49,756 bases of DNA from JBFGCM01 sp041581135 (GTDB taxonomy: Bacteria > Actinomycetota > Acidimicrobiia > Spongiisociales > UBA5794). Both the position numbers and the translations under genes were made by a program. Where the stretch lies: NCBI GenBank assembly GCA_041581135.1, contig JBFGCM010000016.1, forward strand, positions 1 to 49,756. The letters are read 5' to 3'. Of the stretch, positions 40,784 through 47,528 are shown in pieces (within the stretch, counting starts at the first letter, position 1; each line of letters starts with the position of its first letter). Below the pieces are notes generated by a model that ran no database searches, was not told the DNA's origin, and was given only the letters and a program-made list of their open reading frames with translations.

Positions 40784-41817
40784 GACTGGATGCTCCGACG
40801 CAGGATGAATCCGAAGAACGGGGCGCCGACGAAGGCGGTGATCACACCGATGGGCAGCTCGGCGGGGGCGATGATCGTCCGCGACACGAGGTCGGCGACG
40901 ATGAGGAACGCAGCGCCTCCGACGAACCCCAAGGGCAGGATGATGCGGTAGCTGGTCCCGGCGGCCAGGCGGATGGCGTGCGGCACCACGATGCCCACGA
41001 ATCCGATGAGGCCGCTTACGGCTACTGCGGCGGCGGTGCCGAGCGTGGCGGCGAGCACCACCACGATCCGCACCCGAGTCGTGGGCACCCCGAGGGTCTG
41101 CGCCTCCTCCTCGCCCACCGCGAGCACGTCCAAGTGACGCCGATGGGCGATGAGCACGGCGGTCGAGATCGCCGCAAACGGCAACACGAGGCGCACGTCG
41201 GCCCACCCGACGGTGGCCAGGCGGCCGAGGATCCACGCGAAGACTTCGCGGATGGTGTCGGAGGCGAGCTGCTGCACGAACGTCTGCACCGCAGTGAAGA
41301 ACGCGGCCACCGTGACGCCGGCGAGGAGCAGCGTTGCCGTCGATCGTCCCCCGGCGGCTCGCCCCAGTGCATAGGTAGCGACCACCGCCGCCACGGCGCC
41401 GACGAAGGCGGCGACGGTGAGCACCGCCCCTCCCCCACCACCGGAGGCGATCACCACGGTGGCGCCGAGGCCGGCACCGGCGGCGACGCCCAGCAGGTAC
41501 GGATCGGCGAGGGGGTTGCGGAAGACCCCTTGATACGCACCGCCGGCAACAGCGAGCGTGCCGCCGACGAGACCCGCCAGCACCACCCGCGGGGCGCGAA
41601 TCTGCCACAAGACGGCCGACTGTCTGGCGTCGAGACCCGACTCGACGTCGATCAGTGGCAACCGGTCGAGCAGCTCGAGGACCACGGCCCGCACGGGCAG
41701 TGACACCGCACCGAGGGCCACTCCTGCAGCCAGCGCCGCGCCGAGCACCGCCACACCCCAGACGAACGGGGCGACCCGTACGGTGCGCCGTCTCAGCGGG
41801 GCGACTGCCTCGGCCAC
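40780..41817 (-). CDS. btuC: Vitamin B12 ABC importer permease (BtuC/FecCD type)
   Basis: 345 residues with about ten membrane helices. Family marks are APRVVLAGLVGGTLAVAGGAYQGVFRNPLADPYLLG (quoted in part: NPLADPYLLGVAAGAGLGA), SGLIGFVGIVVPHAIRL with the ATPase-coupling loop, and the C-terminal ELPIGVITAFVGAPFFGFIL. It forms a homodimeric channel with BtuD and BtuF. It starts 1 nt after the btuF stop. Confidence 0.93.
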   Translation of the reverse strand: MAEAVAPLRRRTVRVAPFVWGVAVLGAALAAGVALGAVSLPVRAVVLELLDRLPLIDVESGLDARQSAVLWQIRAPRVVLAGLVGGTLAVAGGAYQGVFRNPLADPYLLGVAAGAGLGATVVIASGGGGGAVLTVAAFVGAVAAVVATYALGRAAGGRSTATLLLAGVTVAAFFTAVQTFVQQLASDTIREVFAWILGRLATVGWADVRLVLPFAAISTAVLIAHRRHLDVLAVGEEEAQTLGVPTTRVRIVVVLAATLGTAAAVAVSGLIGFVGIVVPHAIRLAAGTSYRIILPLGFVGGAAFLIVADLVSRTIIAPAELPIGVITAFVGAPFFGFILRRSIQS

Positions 41818-41818
41818 G

Positions 41819-42811
41819 TCAGAGGGTCTCGTAGAAGCGCTCGACGCCTTGGGCGATGGCGCGCAACAGGTCGACGACCCGCGGTCCCCAGCGGCTGGCG
41901 ACGTCCGGGTTGAGCAGCACCACGGTGCCGTCGGCCCGCAGCGCCGACAGCTGGTCCCACCCAGGGCGGGCCGCCATGGTCTCGACGCTCTCGCCTGACG
42001 AGGCGATGAAGATCATCTGCGGATTGGCCTCGACGATGAACTCAGGGGACAGCTGCGGGAAGCCACTGTTGAACTCGTCGGGAGCCGCATCGGCGATGTT
42101 CTCCATGCCGAGCGCCGCATACAGGGCGCCGACGAACGACGACGAGTTGGGCGTGTAGAAGTCGAACGGATCGGTCTCGTGATAGAACGTGATGCCGCGG
42201 GCCTTGCCGTCCAGCTCGTTGACGATCTCCTTGATGTCGGTTCGCATCTGGTCGATGAGCTCAGCCGCCTCGCTGCTGCGTCCGGTGGCGTCACCGAGCA
42301 GCTGGATCTGCTCATACGCGCCATTCAGGGAGCTGGGCGTGCCCATCAGGACGGCGGGAATCCCGACGGCCTCCAGTGATGCGGCCACGTCGCCGGGGTC
42401 GAACGACAGAACCACGAGGTCTGGATCGAGTTCGATGATGGCCTCGGCGTTGAGGTTGAAGCTGTCGATCTTCTCCAGCGAATCGGTCTCGGGTGGATAG
42501 TTGGTGAACAGGTCACCGGCGAACACCTGGTCGCCGGCGCCGATGGCGTACAGCATCTCAACGAACACCGACGACAGGGCCGCGATCCGCTCCGGCCGGC
42601 GCTCGACGGTGGCGGTGCCAGCGTCGCTGGTGATGGTGACCGGGAACCCGGGCTCCTGCAGCGGTGGCAGCGTGGTGGAGTCCGCCGGTGCCGTCGTGGC
42701 AGGCGCGGTCGTGGAGTCTGGTGGCGCGGTGGTGGCGGGAGCGGCGGATTCGTCGCTCCCACATGCAGCCGCAACCAGGGCCAGCACCAGGACCAGGAGA
42801 AGTCGTCTCAT
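41819..42811 (-). CDS. btuF: Vitamin B12-binding lipoprotein (BtuF-like)
   Basis: About 330 residues from the ATG at 42811, chosen because it opens a lipoprotein signal (RRLLLVLVLALVAAACGSDE) and has GAGG upstream. After a Thr/Pro/Ala-rich linker comes a class III periplasmic-binding fold (RIAALSSVFVEMLYAIGAGD, INELDPDLVVLSF-like segment AIIELDPDLVVLSFDPGDV, and a C-terminal LSALRADGTVVLLNPDVASRWGP). It captures cobalamin outside the cell and delivers it to BtuCD. First gene behind the cobalamin riboswitch. Confidence 0.9.
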   Translation of the reverse strand: MRRLLLVLVLALVAAACGSDESAAPATTAPPDSTTAPATTAPADSTTLPPLQEPGFPVTITSDAGTATVERRPERIAALSSVFVEMLYAIGAGDQVFAGDLFTNYPPETDSLEKIDSFNLNAEAIIELDPDLVVLSFDPGDVAASLEAVGIPAVLMGTPSSLNGAYEQIQLLGDATGRSSEAAELIDQMRTDIKEIVNELDGKARGITFYHETDPFDFYTPNSSSFVGALYAALGMENIADAAPDEFNSGFPQLSPEFIVEANPQMIFIASSGESVETMAARPGWDQLSALRADGTVVLLNPDVASRWGPRVVDLLRAIAQGVERFYETL

Positions 42812-42859
42812 GGTGATCCTCGCTCTCATTGCGGAGGATCTGACAGAGACGCAGCGGGC

Positions 42860-42880
42860 AGCCCCTCCTCCCGAGGGCCT
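42860..42880 (-). promoter_or_regulatory. Hairpin downstream of the cobalamin aptamer (expression platform candidate)
   Basis: AGGCCCTC, loop GGGAG, GAGGGGCT on the minus strand: 7 of 8 pairs. It follows the aptamer directly, and its 5' arm overlaps a 10-bp repeat TGGCGTGAGG whose partner lies inside the aptamer, so two mutually exclusive folds are possible. About 50 nt separate it from the btuF start. Confidence 0.5.
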
Positions 42881-42885
42881 CACGC

Positions 42886-43016
42886 CACACCACTGGCAGG
42901 CGACCTGGCTCGTCCTCGTTCCGCCACATCTGGCGTGAGGCTTGACAGTTGCGGGTCAGCGCCGGACTCTCACCGGACTTCGCTCTTGCGCCCCCTCGAG
43001 GGGGACCACTGGTGTG
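42886..43016 (-). ncRNA. Cobalamin (AdoCbl) riboswitch upstream of btuFCD
   Basis: Read on the minus strand, the segment contains GAAGTCCGGTGAGAGTCCGG followed by CGCTGACCCGCAACTGT, the invariant core of cobalamin riboswitches, and the 3' element GAGCCAGGTCGCCTGCC that matches the B12 box region. The outer P1 helix forms from CACACCAGTGG (43006-43016) and CCAGTGGTGTG (42886-42896), 10 of 11 pairs. The known effect of the family is to switch expression off when cobalamin is plentiful. It identifies the downstream ABC importer as corrinoid-specific. Confidence 0.93.
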
Positions 43017-43094
43017 CCCGGGCCGAGCCCGGAGCGCGGGCGAAGGATAGCGGGGCGCAGCGTGGCGACACAGCCCGCCGATCTGACCTCCCCC

Positions 43095-43100
43095 TACACT
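43095..43100 (+). promoter_or_regulatory. Leaderless promoter box (TACACT), copy A
   Basis: CCCCCTACACT, then 6 nt, then the ATG at 43107. The surrounding 45 bp closely match copy B at 43697. Confidence 0.55.
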
Positions 43101-43106
43101 CATCCC

Positions 43107-43187
43107 ATGGGTCGTCGCAGTCGTGGAGGGCAGCCGACTTGGTCGAGGGGCCACCTGGGCACAGGGTGGCGGACCAGGACTGAGTGA
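43107..43187 (+). CDS. Short leader ORF A (26 aa, MGRRSRGG...)
   Basis: 26 residues, starting MGRRSRGGQPTW and ending WRTRTE, too short to recognise. It begins right after a TACACT box (leaderless) and its stop overlaps the GTG of the DUF1772-like gene by 4 nt (GTGA), so it could couple translation of that gene. Its first 12 codons and its last bases (AGGACTGA) match ORF B at 43710, but the middle differs in length and frame and carries no hydrophobic stretch. It may be a decayed copy of ORF B or simply a transcribed leader. Confidence 0.4.
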   Translation: MGRRSRGGQPTWSRGHLGTGWRTRTE

Positions 43188-43684
43188 CCGTGGATCTCTA
43201 CGTCGTCGTGCTGATCGTCGCCGCGGTGCTGTGCGGACTCGTTGCCGGCTTGTTGTTCGGCTTCGCCGTCGTCGCCATGCCCGGACTGGGAAAGCTCGGC
43301 GACCGGGAGTTCCTCAGGGGGTTCCGCGCCATGGATCGCATCATCCAGGACCGCCAGCCGTTGTTCATGCTCACGTGGGCCGGATCGGTGGTCGCGGTGA
43401 TCGCCGCTCTGATCCTCGGCTGGTCGAACACCGACGGCACCGCTCGGCTGCTCCTGGTCCTGGCTGCAGCGGTCTACGTGCTCGGTGTGCAGCTACCCAC
43501 CGCCGCCGTCAACATCCCGCTGAACAATCAGATTCAGGCGATCGACCCGTCGACCATGGCCGAACCCGACCTCGCCGTGGCTCGCGCCGCGTTCGAGGCC
43601 CGCTGGAATCGGTGGAACGCCATCCGCACCTTCATCGCCACCAGCACCACCGCCTTGCTGCTGGTGCTCATCGCGCTGGCCTGA
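43184..43684 (+). CDS. DUF1772-like (anthrone-oxygenase-like) membrane protein
   Basis: 166 residues with four membrane segments. MPGLGKLGDREFLRGFRAMDR after the first helix, then QLPTAAVNIPLNNQIQAID and the terminal ARWNRWNAIRTFIATSTT, are the conserved elements of DUF1772/anthrone oxygenase-like proteins. The reaction in bacteria is not established. The GTG at 43184 overlaps the stop of leader ORF A; a GTG at 43190 is an alternative. Confidence 0.78.
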   Translation: MTVDLYVVVLIVAAVLCGLVAGLLFGFAVVAMPGLGKLGDREFLRGFRAMDRIIQDRQPLFMLTWAGSVVAVIAALILGWSNTDGTARLLLVLAAAVYVLGVQLPTAAVNIPLNNQIQAIDPSTMAEPDLAVARAAFEARWNRWNAIRTFIATSTTALLLVLIALA

Positions 43685-43696
43685 AGCGGTCCCCCC

Positions 43697-43702
43697 TACA
43701 CT
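43697..43702 (+). promoter_or_regulatory. Leaderless promoter box (TACACT), copy B
   Basis: CCCCCCTACACT, then 7 nt, then the ATG at 43710, 12 nt past the DUF1772-like stop. Near-duplicate of the box at 43095. Confidence 0.55.
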
Positions 43703-43709
43703 GCGCCGC

Positions 43710-43838
43710 ATGGGTCGTCGAAGCCTCGGAGGAGCAGCCGTGTTGCTGGCTGCCGTCGCCGCCGCCGTCGTCGCGTTCATGCGGCGGCCGGTGGTGCCGC
43801 CAGAGGCGTCCGGGCGCTGGGTGCCCCACGAGGACTGA
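43710..43838 (+). CDS. Small single-pass membrane peptide, ORF B (42 aa)
   Basis: 42 residues: a basic start (MGRRSLGG), one hydrophobic segment (AAVLLAAVAAAVVAFM) and a polar C-terminus (PEASGRWVPHED). It is preceded by a leaderless TACACT box and its stop is directly adjacent to the ATG of the next gene (TGAATG), so the two are almost certainly co-translated. Too short to assign; the shape is that of a small membrane protein. Confidence 0.55.
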   Translation: MGRRSLGGAAVLLAAVAAAVVAFMRRPVVPPEASGRWVPHED

Positions 43839-44582
43839 ATGCGGATCGCCCTACGCCACACCGGTGAGGTCGGAGTCAGGGCCGGCCGCATCCTGCTCGG
43901 GGAACGCCGCCTGGAGCTGCTCGGCCTGATCGACCGCTCACCTTCCCGAAAGAACGGCGATGATCGCGTGGTGAGAGCCGACGACCTCTCCGACTACGAC
44001 ACCTTGGTCACCGACCGGCTTCACGGTTTCGAGGAGGACATCCGCATGGCGGCCAACGCCGGCATCCGATGCGTGCTGTGGGCGGATGAAGAGGATCCCG
44101 GCGACAACGTGGTGGCCGGGGCCAACCTGGCATCCGGCATCGCCGCGGCACTGGCCGTCCAAGAGGTGAGCCATGAAGGATCGCCGCTGAGCGTCCGCAT
44201 CGCATGGACCGAACCCGGCACTCCCCTGCGGGGAGGCGAGGCGGTGCCGTTTCCGGACCCGGTCGGAGCCCGCTGGGGCAATGAGAGCGGCCTCATGGTC
44301 GATCTTCCGTTCCGCGCCAAGGGCGTGGTTGCGCCGGTGACGGGCCAGTGGGCGGGCGCCATGGCCGAGGTCACGACTGCGACCCCGTCCGGCGTCTCGC
44401 GTCGGGTGGTGGGGGTTGCCGACCTCGCCGCCCACCTCGAGGCACTGGCGCTGGCGGCGGCGGCAATCGAATCGGCGGACGGTCACTATGCCGCCGATGA
44501 GCATCACGCCTGGAACTCACCCGGATTTCTGGCCAGTGCGCTCGGCGCCGGCCTCACCGTGGCGGCCCACACGATGGAGTAG
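43839..44582 (+). CDS. Conserved protein of unknown function
   Basis: 247 residues, soluble, not recognised. The N-terminal half looks like a Rossmann-type segment: MRIALRHTGEVGVRAGRILLG, a short acidic stretch ending ADDLSDYDTLVTDRL, and AANAGIRCVLWADEEDPGDN. It continues into an alpha/beta part (WTEPGTPLRGGEAVPFPDPVG) with a His-rich C-terminal helix region (DGHYAADEHHAWNSPGFLAS). This could be a NAD(P)-binding or saccharopine-dehydrogenase-like protein lacking the usual glycine motif. It follows ORF B without a gap. Confidence 0.6.
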   Translation: MRIALRHTGEVGVRAGRILLGERRLELLGLIDRSPSRKNGDDRVVRADDLSDYDTLVTDRLHGFEEDIRMAANAGIRCVLWADEEDPGDNVVAGANLASGIAAALAVQEVSHEGSPLSVRIAWTEPGTPLRGGEAVPFPDPVGARWGNESGLMVDLPFRAKGVVAPVTGQWAGAMAEVTTATPSGVSRRVVGVADLAAHLEALALAAAAIESADGHYAADEHHAWNSPGFLASALGAGLTVAAHTME

Positions 44583-44618
44583 ATCGGAGTAGGGCCGCCT
44601 GCTCGAATGGTGACCACT

Positions 44619-44656
44619 CAGCTGTCACTCAGGTGGTCAGCTGTTACTCAGGTGGT
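44619..44656. repeat. Tandem 19-bp direct repeat (two copies)
   Basis: CAGCTGTCACTCAGGTGGT at 44619-44637 and CAGCTGTTACTCAGGTGGT at 44638-44656 differ by one base and abut exactly. The second copy contains the stop of the small minus-strand ORF (44648). Convergent intergenic position suggests slippage at a terminator region. Confidence 0.85.
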
Positions 44657-44827
44657 GAACGGCACCGCCTGCGGCATGGACGGGTCGTGAAACCACCACG
44701 CCAGCATCAGTGCGAACAGGGTCACGAACACGAGGGCGAACGAGACGGCGGCGAACGCCGCGCGGCGCGGCGCTTCGACACCCTCCGGTGGATCGAACAC
44801 TGGTGCTCCTCTCTCCTCGACCGACAT
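44648..44827 (-). CDS. Small single-pass membrane protein (59 aa)
   Basis: 59 residues from the ATG at 44827: an acidic/proline N-terminus (MSVEERGAPVFDPPEGVEAP), one membrane helix (AAFAAVSFALVFVTLFALML) and a short tail AWWFHDPSMPQAVPFTT. Size and shape resemble subunit 2A-type or other tiny accessory subunits of respiratory complexes, but nothing nearby supports this. The only AGGAGG is directly before the ATG (1 nt), too close for normal initiation; an ATG at 44842 would be the alternative. Divergent from the flavoenzyme gene. Confidence 0.5.
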   Translation of the reverse strand: MSVEERGAPVFDPPEGVEAPRRAAFAAVSFALVFVTLFALMLAWWFHDPSMPQAVPFTT

Positions 44828-44946
44828 ACCTCCTACACGCATGCGGGGTAGGTGAGGTTTACCCGGAATCTTCCCGTCGCAAACCTCCCGAGAGGCGGTG
44901 GAGCCGAACACCGCTTCGCAGCCCGGCATCGACGCGACCACTCCGG

Positions 44947-44952
44947 TAACTT
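44947..44952 (+). promoter_or_regulatory. Candidate -10 box (TAACTT) for the flavoenzyme gene
   Basis: TAACTT lies 28 nt before the GTG at 44980, with GGGAGGA as Shine-Dalgarno sequence in the leader. Confidence 0.35.
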
Positions 44953-44979
44953 CCCGGTGCGCGGCAGCGGGAGGATCGT

Positions 44980-47394
44980 GTGAAGTCCCAGTATCGAGTG
45001 GTGGTGGTCGGCGGTGGTGTGGTGGGGGCCAGCGTGCTGTACCACCTGTCGAAGTTCGGGTGGACCGACGTGGCCATCGTGGAGCGGGACGTCCTCACCG
45101 CCGGGTCGAGCTGGCATGCCGCCGGTGGCATCCATGCCCTGAACGCCGATCCCAACATCGCGGCGCTGCAGGCCTACACCATCGATCTGCTCGGCGAGAT
45201 CGCCGACGAGTCCGGCCTCGACATCGGCATGCACATGGCCGGCGGCATCACCTTCGCCTCGAATCCGGTGCGCTGGGAATGGCTCCAGTCGGCCTACCGG
45301 GTCTTCCAGACGATGGGCATCGAGGACGTGCACCTCATGACGCCCGAGGAGATCAAGGAGAAGTGCCCGATCATCGACCTCGCCGGCGTCGAAGGCGGCC
45401 TGTGGGCGGACCGCGAGGGCTACATCGACTGCTCGGCCGTGGTGCACGCCTACGCCAAGGCCGCTCGCCAGCGCGGCGCCGAGGTGATCGAGCACAACCG
45501 GGTGCTCGACCTGGAGCCCCGCGCCGACGGGGGCTGGGACGTGATCACCGAGGAGGGCACGATCGTTGCCGAGCACGTGGTCAACGCCGGCGGCCTGTGG
45601 GCCAAGCAAGTGGGGCGCATGGCCGGTGTGGAGCTGCCGGTGTCGCCGTTGGAACACCACTACCTCATCACGGAGGCGATCCCGGAGCTGGAGGCGATCG
45701 ACTGGGAGATGCCGATGATGATCGATCTCGACGGCTTCACCTATGCCCGCGCCGAACTCAAAGGAATCCTCCTGGGGATCTACGAGATCAATCACAAGCA
45801 CTGGAGCATCGACGGGGCGCCATGGGACTACGGCATCGAGCTGCTCACCCCAGACGTAGATCGCATCGCGCCGGAGCTCACCATCGCCACGGAACGCTAT
45901 CCCGCACTCGACCGCACCGGCATCAAGCAATGGGTGAACGGTGCATTCACGTTCTCGCCGGACGGCAATCCACTGGTGGGACCCGTGCCCGGCCTGCGCA
46001 ACTACTGGTCGGCGTGTGCGGTGATGGCCGGGTTCCTCCAGGGCGGCGGCGTGGGAAAGGCGCTCGCCGAGTGGATGATCCACGGCGAGCCGGAGGAAGA
46101 CATCTACGGCATGGACGTGGCCCGCTTCGGACCGTATGCCGAGAACCGCGAGTACATCCGCCAGATGACGGGCCAGTTCTACTCACGCCGCTTCGTCATG
46201 ACGTATCCCAACGAGCAGCTGTGGGCCGGCCGGCCGCTGCGCATGGCACCGGCCTACGACGCCATGACCGAGGCGGGCGCACAGTGGGGCGAGTCGTGGG
46301 GGCTGGAGGTGCCCATCTACTTCGCCGAGAAGGGCTTCGAGGAGATCCCTTCCCTGCGGCGCTCGAACGCTCACGACATCGTCGGTGAAGAGTGCCGCCA
46401 GGTGCGGAGCGGCGTCGGGATCCTCGACATCACCGGCTTCTCGCGGTACGAGGTCTCCGGCCCCAACGCGGCGGCCTGGCTCGATCGTGTCATGGCCGGA
46501 CGCCTCCCGAACTCGGGACGGATCCGCCTGTCGCCCATGCTCGGTCACAACGGCAGGCTCAAGGGCGACCTCACCGTGCTCAACTGGGGGGACGGCACCT
46601 GGTGGATCATGGGCTCCTACTACCTGCGGGCCTGGCACATGCGGTGGTTCAACGACCACGTCGAGGACGGCGTCGAAGTACGCGACATCTCCGACGCCGT
46701 GGTCGGGTTCTCGCTGTCGGGGCCAAAATCGCGCGAGCTGCTCGCCAAGGTGACGCCGTCCGACGTCTCCGCTGAGGCGATGCCGTTCATGTCGTGTCGC
46801 ACCATGGACGTCGGCTTGATCCGGGCCAAGGTCGGCCGCATCTCGGTGACCGGTGAGCTGGGGTATGAGATCCACTGCTCGGCCGTCGAGCACGCGCTGC
46901 TGCGACGGATCCTCTTGGAGGCGGGACAGGATCTCGGCGCCGTTGAGTTCGGGTACAACGCGCTGCTCTCCTTGCGATTGGAGAAGAGCTTCGGCATCTG
47001 GTCCGCCGAGTTCCGCCAGGAGTACACCCCGGGAGAAACCGGCATGGACCGCTGGATCGACTGGAAGAAGACCGGGTTCATCGGCGAGGAAGCAGCCCGT
47101 CGGGAACGGGACGCCGACAGCGCCACCCGCACGCTGGTCACGCTGGAGATCGACGCCACCGACGCCGACGCCACCGGCTACGAGCCGGTGTGGGCCGGCG
47201 ACAAGCGGGTCGGCTACATCACCTCCGGCGGCTACGGCCACACGCTGGGAACGAGCCTCGGCATGGCCCTCATCGACCGAGAGCACGCGGACGTGGGCAC
47301 CGAGCTGAGCACCCATATCGTCGGTGTCGCTCGGCCCTGCCGGGTCATCGCCCCCTCCCCGTACGACCCTGCCGGCGCTGCGATGCGGGCTTGA
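44980..47394 (+). CDS. FAD-dependent dimethylglycine/sarcosine dehydrogenase-like enzyme with GcvT domain
   Basis: 804 residues. The N-terminal DAO domain has RVVVVGGGVVGASVLYHLSK (dinucleotide motif) and the covalent-FAD histidine motif SSWHAAGGIHALNAD. After the DAO and FAO_M linker region comes a GcvT-type tetrahydrofolate-binding domain (from about residue 460: LDITGFSRYEVSGPNAAAWL, then SVTGELGYEIHCSAVEHALL and the C-terminal barrel GYITSGGYGHTLGTSLGMAL). The layout equals mitochondrial DMGDH and sarcosine dehydrogenase, which demethylate N-methyl amines and pass the one-carbon unit to THF. The exact amine is not determinable. GTG start with GGGAGGATC upstream. Confidence 0.9.
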   Translation: MKSQYRVVVVGGGVVGASVLYHLSKFGWTDVAIVERDVLTAGSSWHAAGGIHALNADPNIAALQAYTIDLLGEIADESGLDIGMHMAGGITFASNPVRWEWLQSAYRVFQTMGIEDVHLMTPEEIKEKCPIIDLAGVEGGLWADREGYIDCSAVVHAYAKAARQRGAEVIEHNRVLDLEPRADGGWDVITEEGTIVAEHVVNAGGLWAKQVGRMAGVELPVSPLEHHYLITEAIPELEAIDWEMPMMIDLDGFTYARAELKGILLGIYEINHKHWSIDGAPWDYGIELLTPDVDRIAPELTIATERYPALDRTGIKQWVNGAFTFSPDGNPLVGPVPGLRNYWSACAVMAGFLQGGGVGKALAEWMIHGEPEEDIYGMDVARFGPYAENREYIRQMTGQFYSRRFVMTYPNEQLWAGRPLRMAPAYDAMTEAGAQWGESWGLEVPIYFAEKGFEEIPSLRRSNAHDIVGEECRQVRSGVGILDITGFSRYEVSGPNAAAWLDRVMAGRLPNSGRIRLSPMLGHNGRLKGDLTVLNWGDGTWWIMGSYYLRAWHMRWFNDHVEDGVEVRDISDAVVGFSLSGPKSRELLAKVTPSDVSAEAMPFMSCRTMDVGLIRAKVGRISVTGELGYEIHCSAVEHALLRRILLEAGQDLGAVEFGYNALLSLRLEKSFGIWSAEFRQEYTPGETGMDRWIDWKKTGFIGEEAARRERDADSATRTLVTLEIDATDADATGYEPVWAGDKRVGYITSGGYGHTLGTSLGMALIDREHADVGTELSTHIVGVARPCRVIAPSPYDPAGAAMRA

Positions 47395-47427
47395 GGGGCG
47401 GGCGGACGACAGCTGGCCGGATCCGCC

Positions 47428-47433
47428 TACCCT
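47428..47433 (+). promoter_or_regulatory. Candidate -10 box (TACCCT) before the thioredoxin/NHL gene
   Basis: TACCCT would place the transcript start near 47440, inside the palindrome ACCAATTGGT. That is the usual geometry of a repressor site over a promoter. Confidence 0.35.
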
Positions 47434-47437
47434 GATT

Positions 47438-47447
47438 ACCAATTGGT
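47438..47447. promoter_or_regulatory. 10-bp perfect palindrome, candidate operator
   Basis: ACCAATTGGT (in context TTACCAATTGGTGAA) about 82 nt upstream of the thioredoxin/NHL gene. It is AT-richer than its surroundings and resembles GntR/FadR-type sites (TGGT..ACCA), but the half-sites are inverted relative to those. Confidence 0.4.
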
Positions 47448-47528
47448 GAACACATCCGTCCGGCGGAAACACGAGCCCGGCGCAGAGTGTTGTCACCGGT
47501 GACGTCGCCGGTCGAAGGGGCCGCCTCG

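Noticed and set aside
41819..42811. Siderophore/iron-binding protein as the primary call
   Set aside because: Sequence alone allows it, but the cobalamin riboswitch directly upstream favours corrinoid import.
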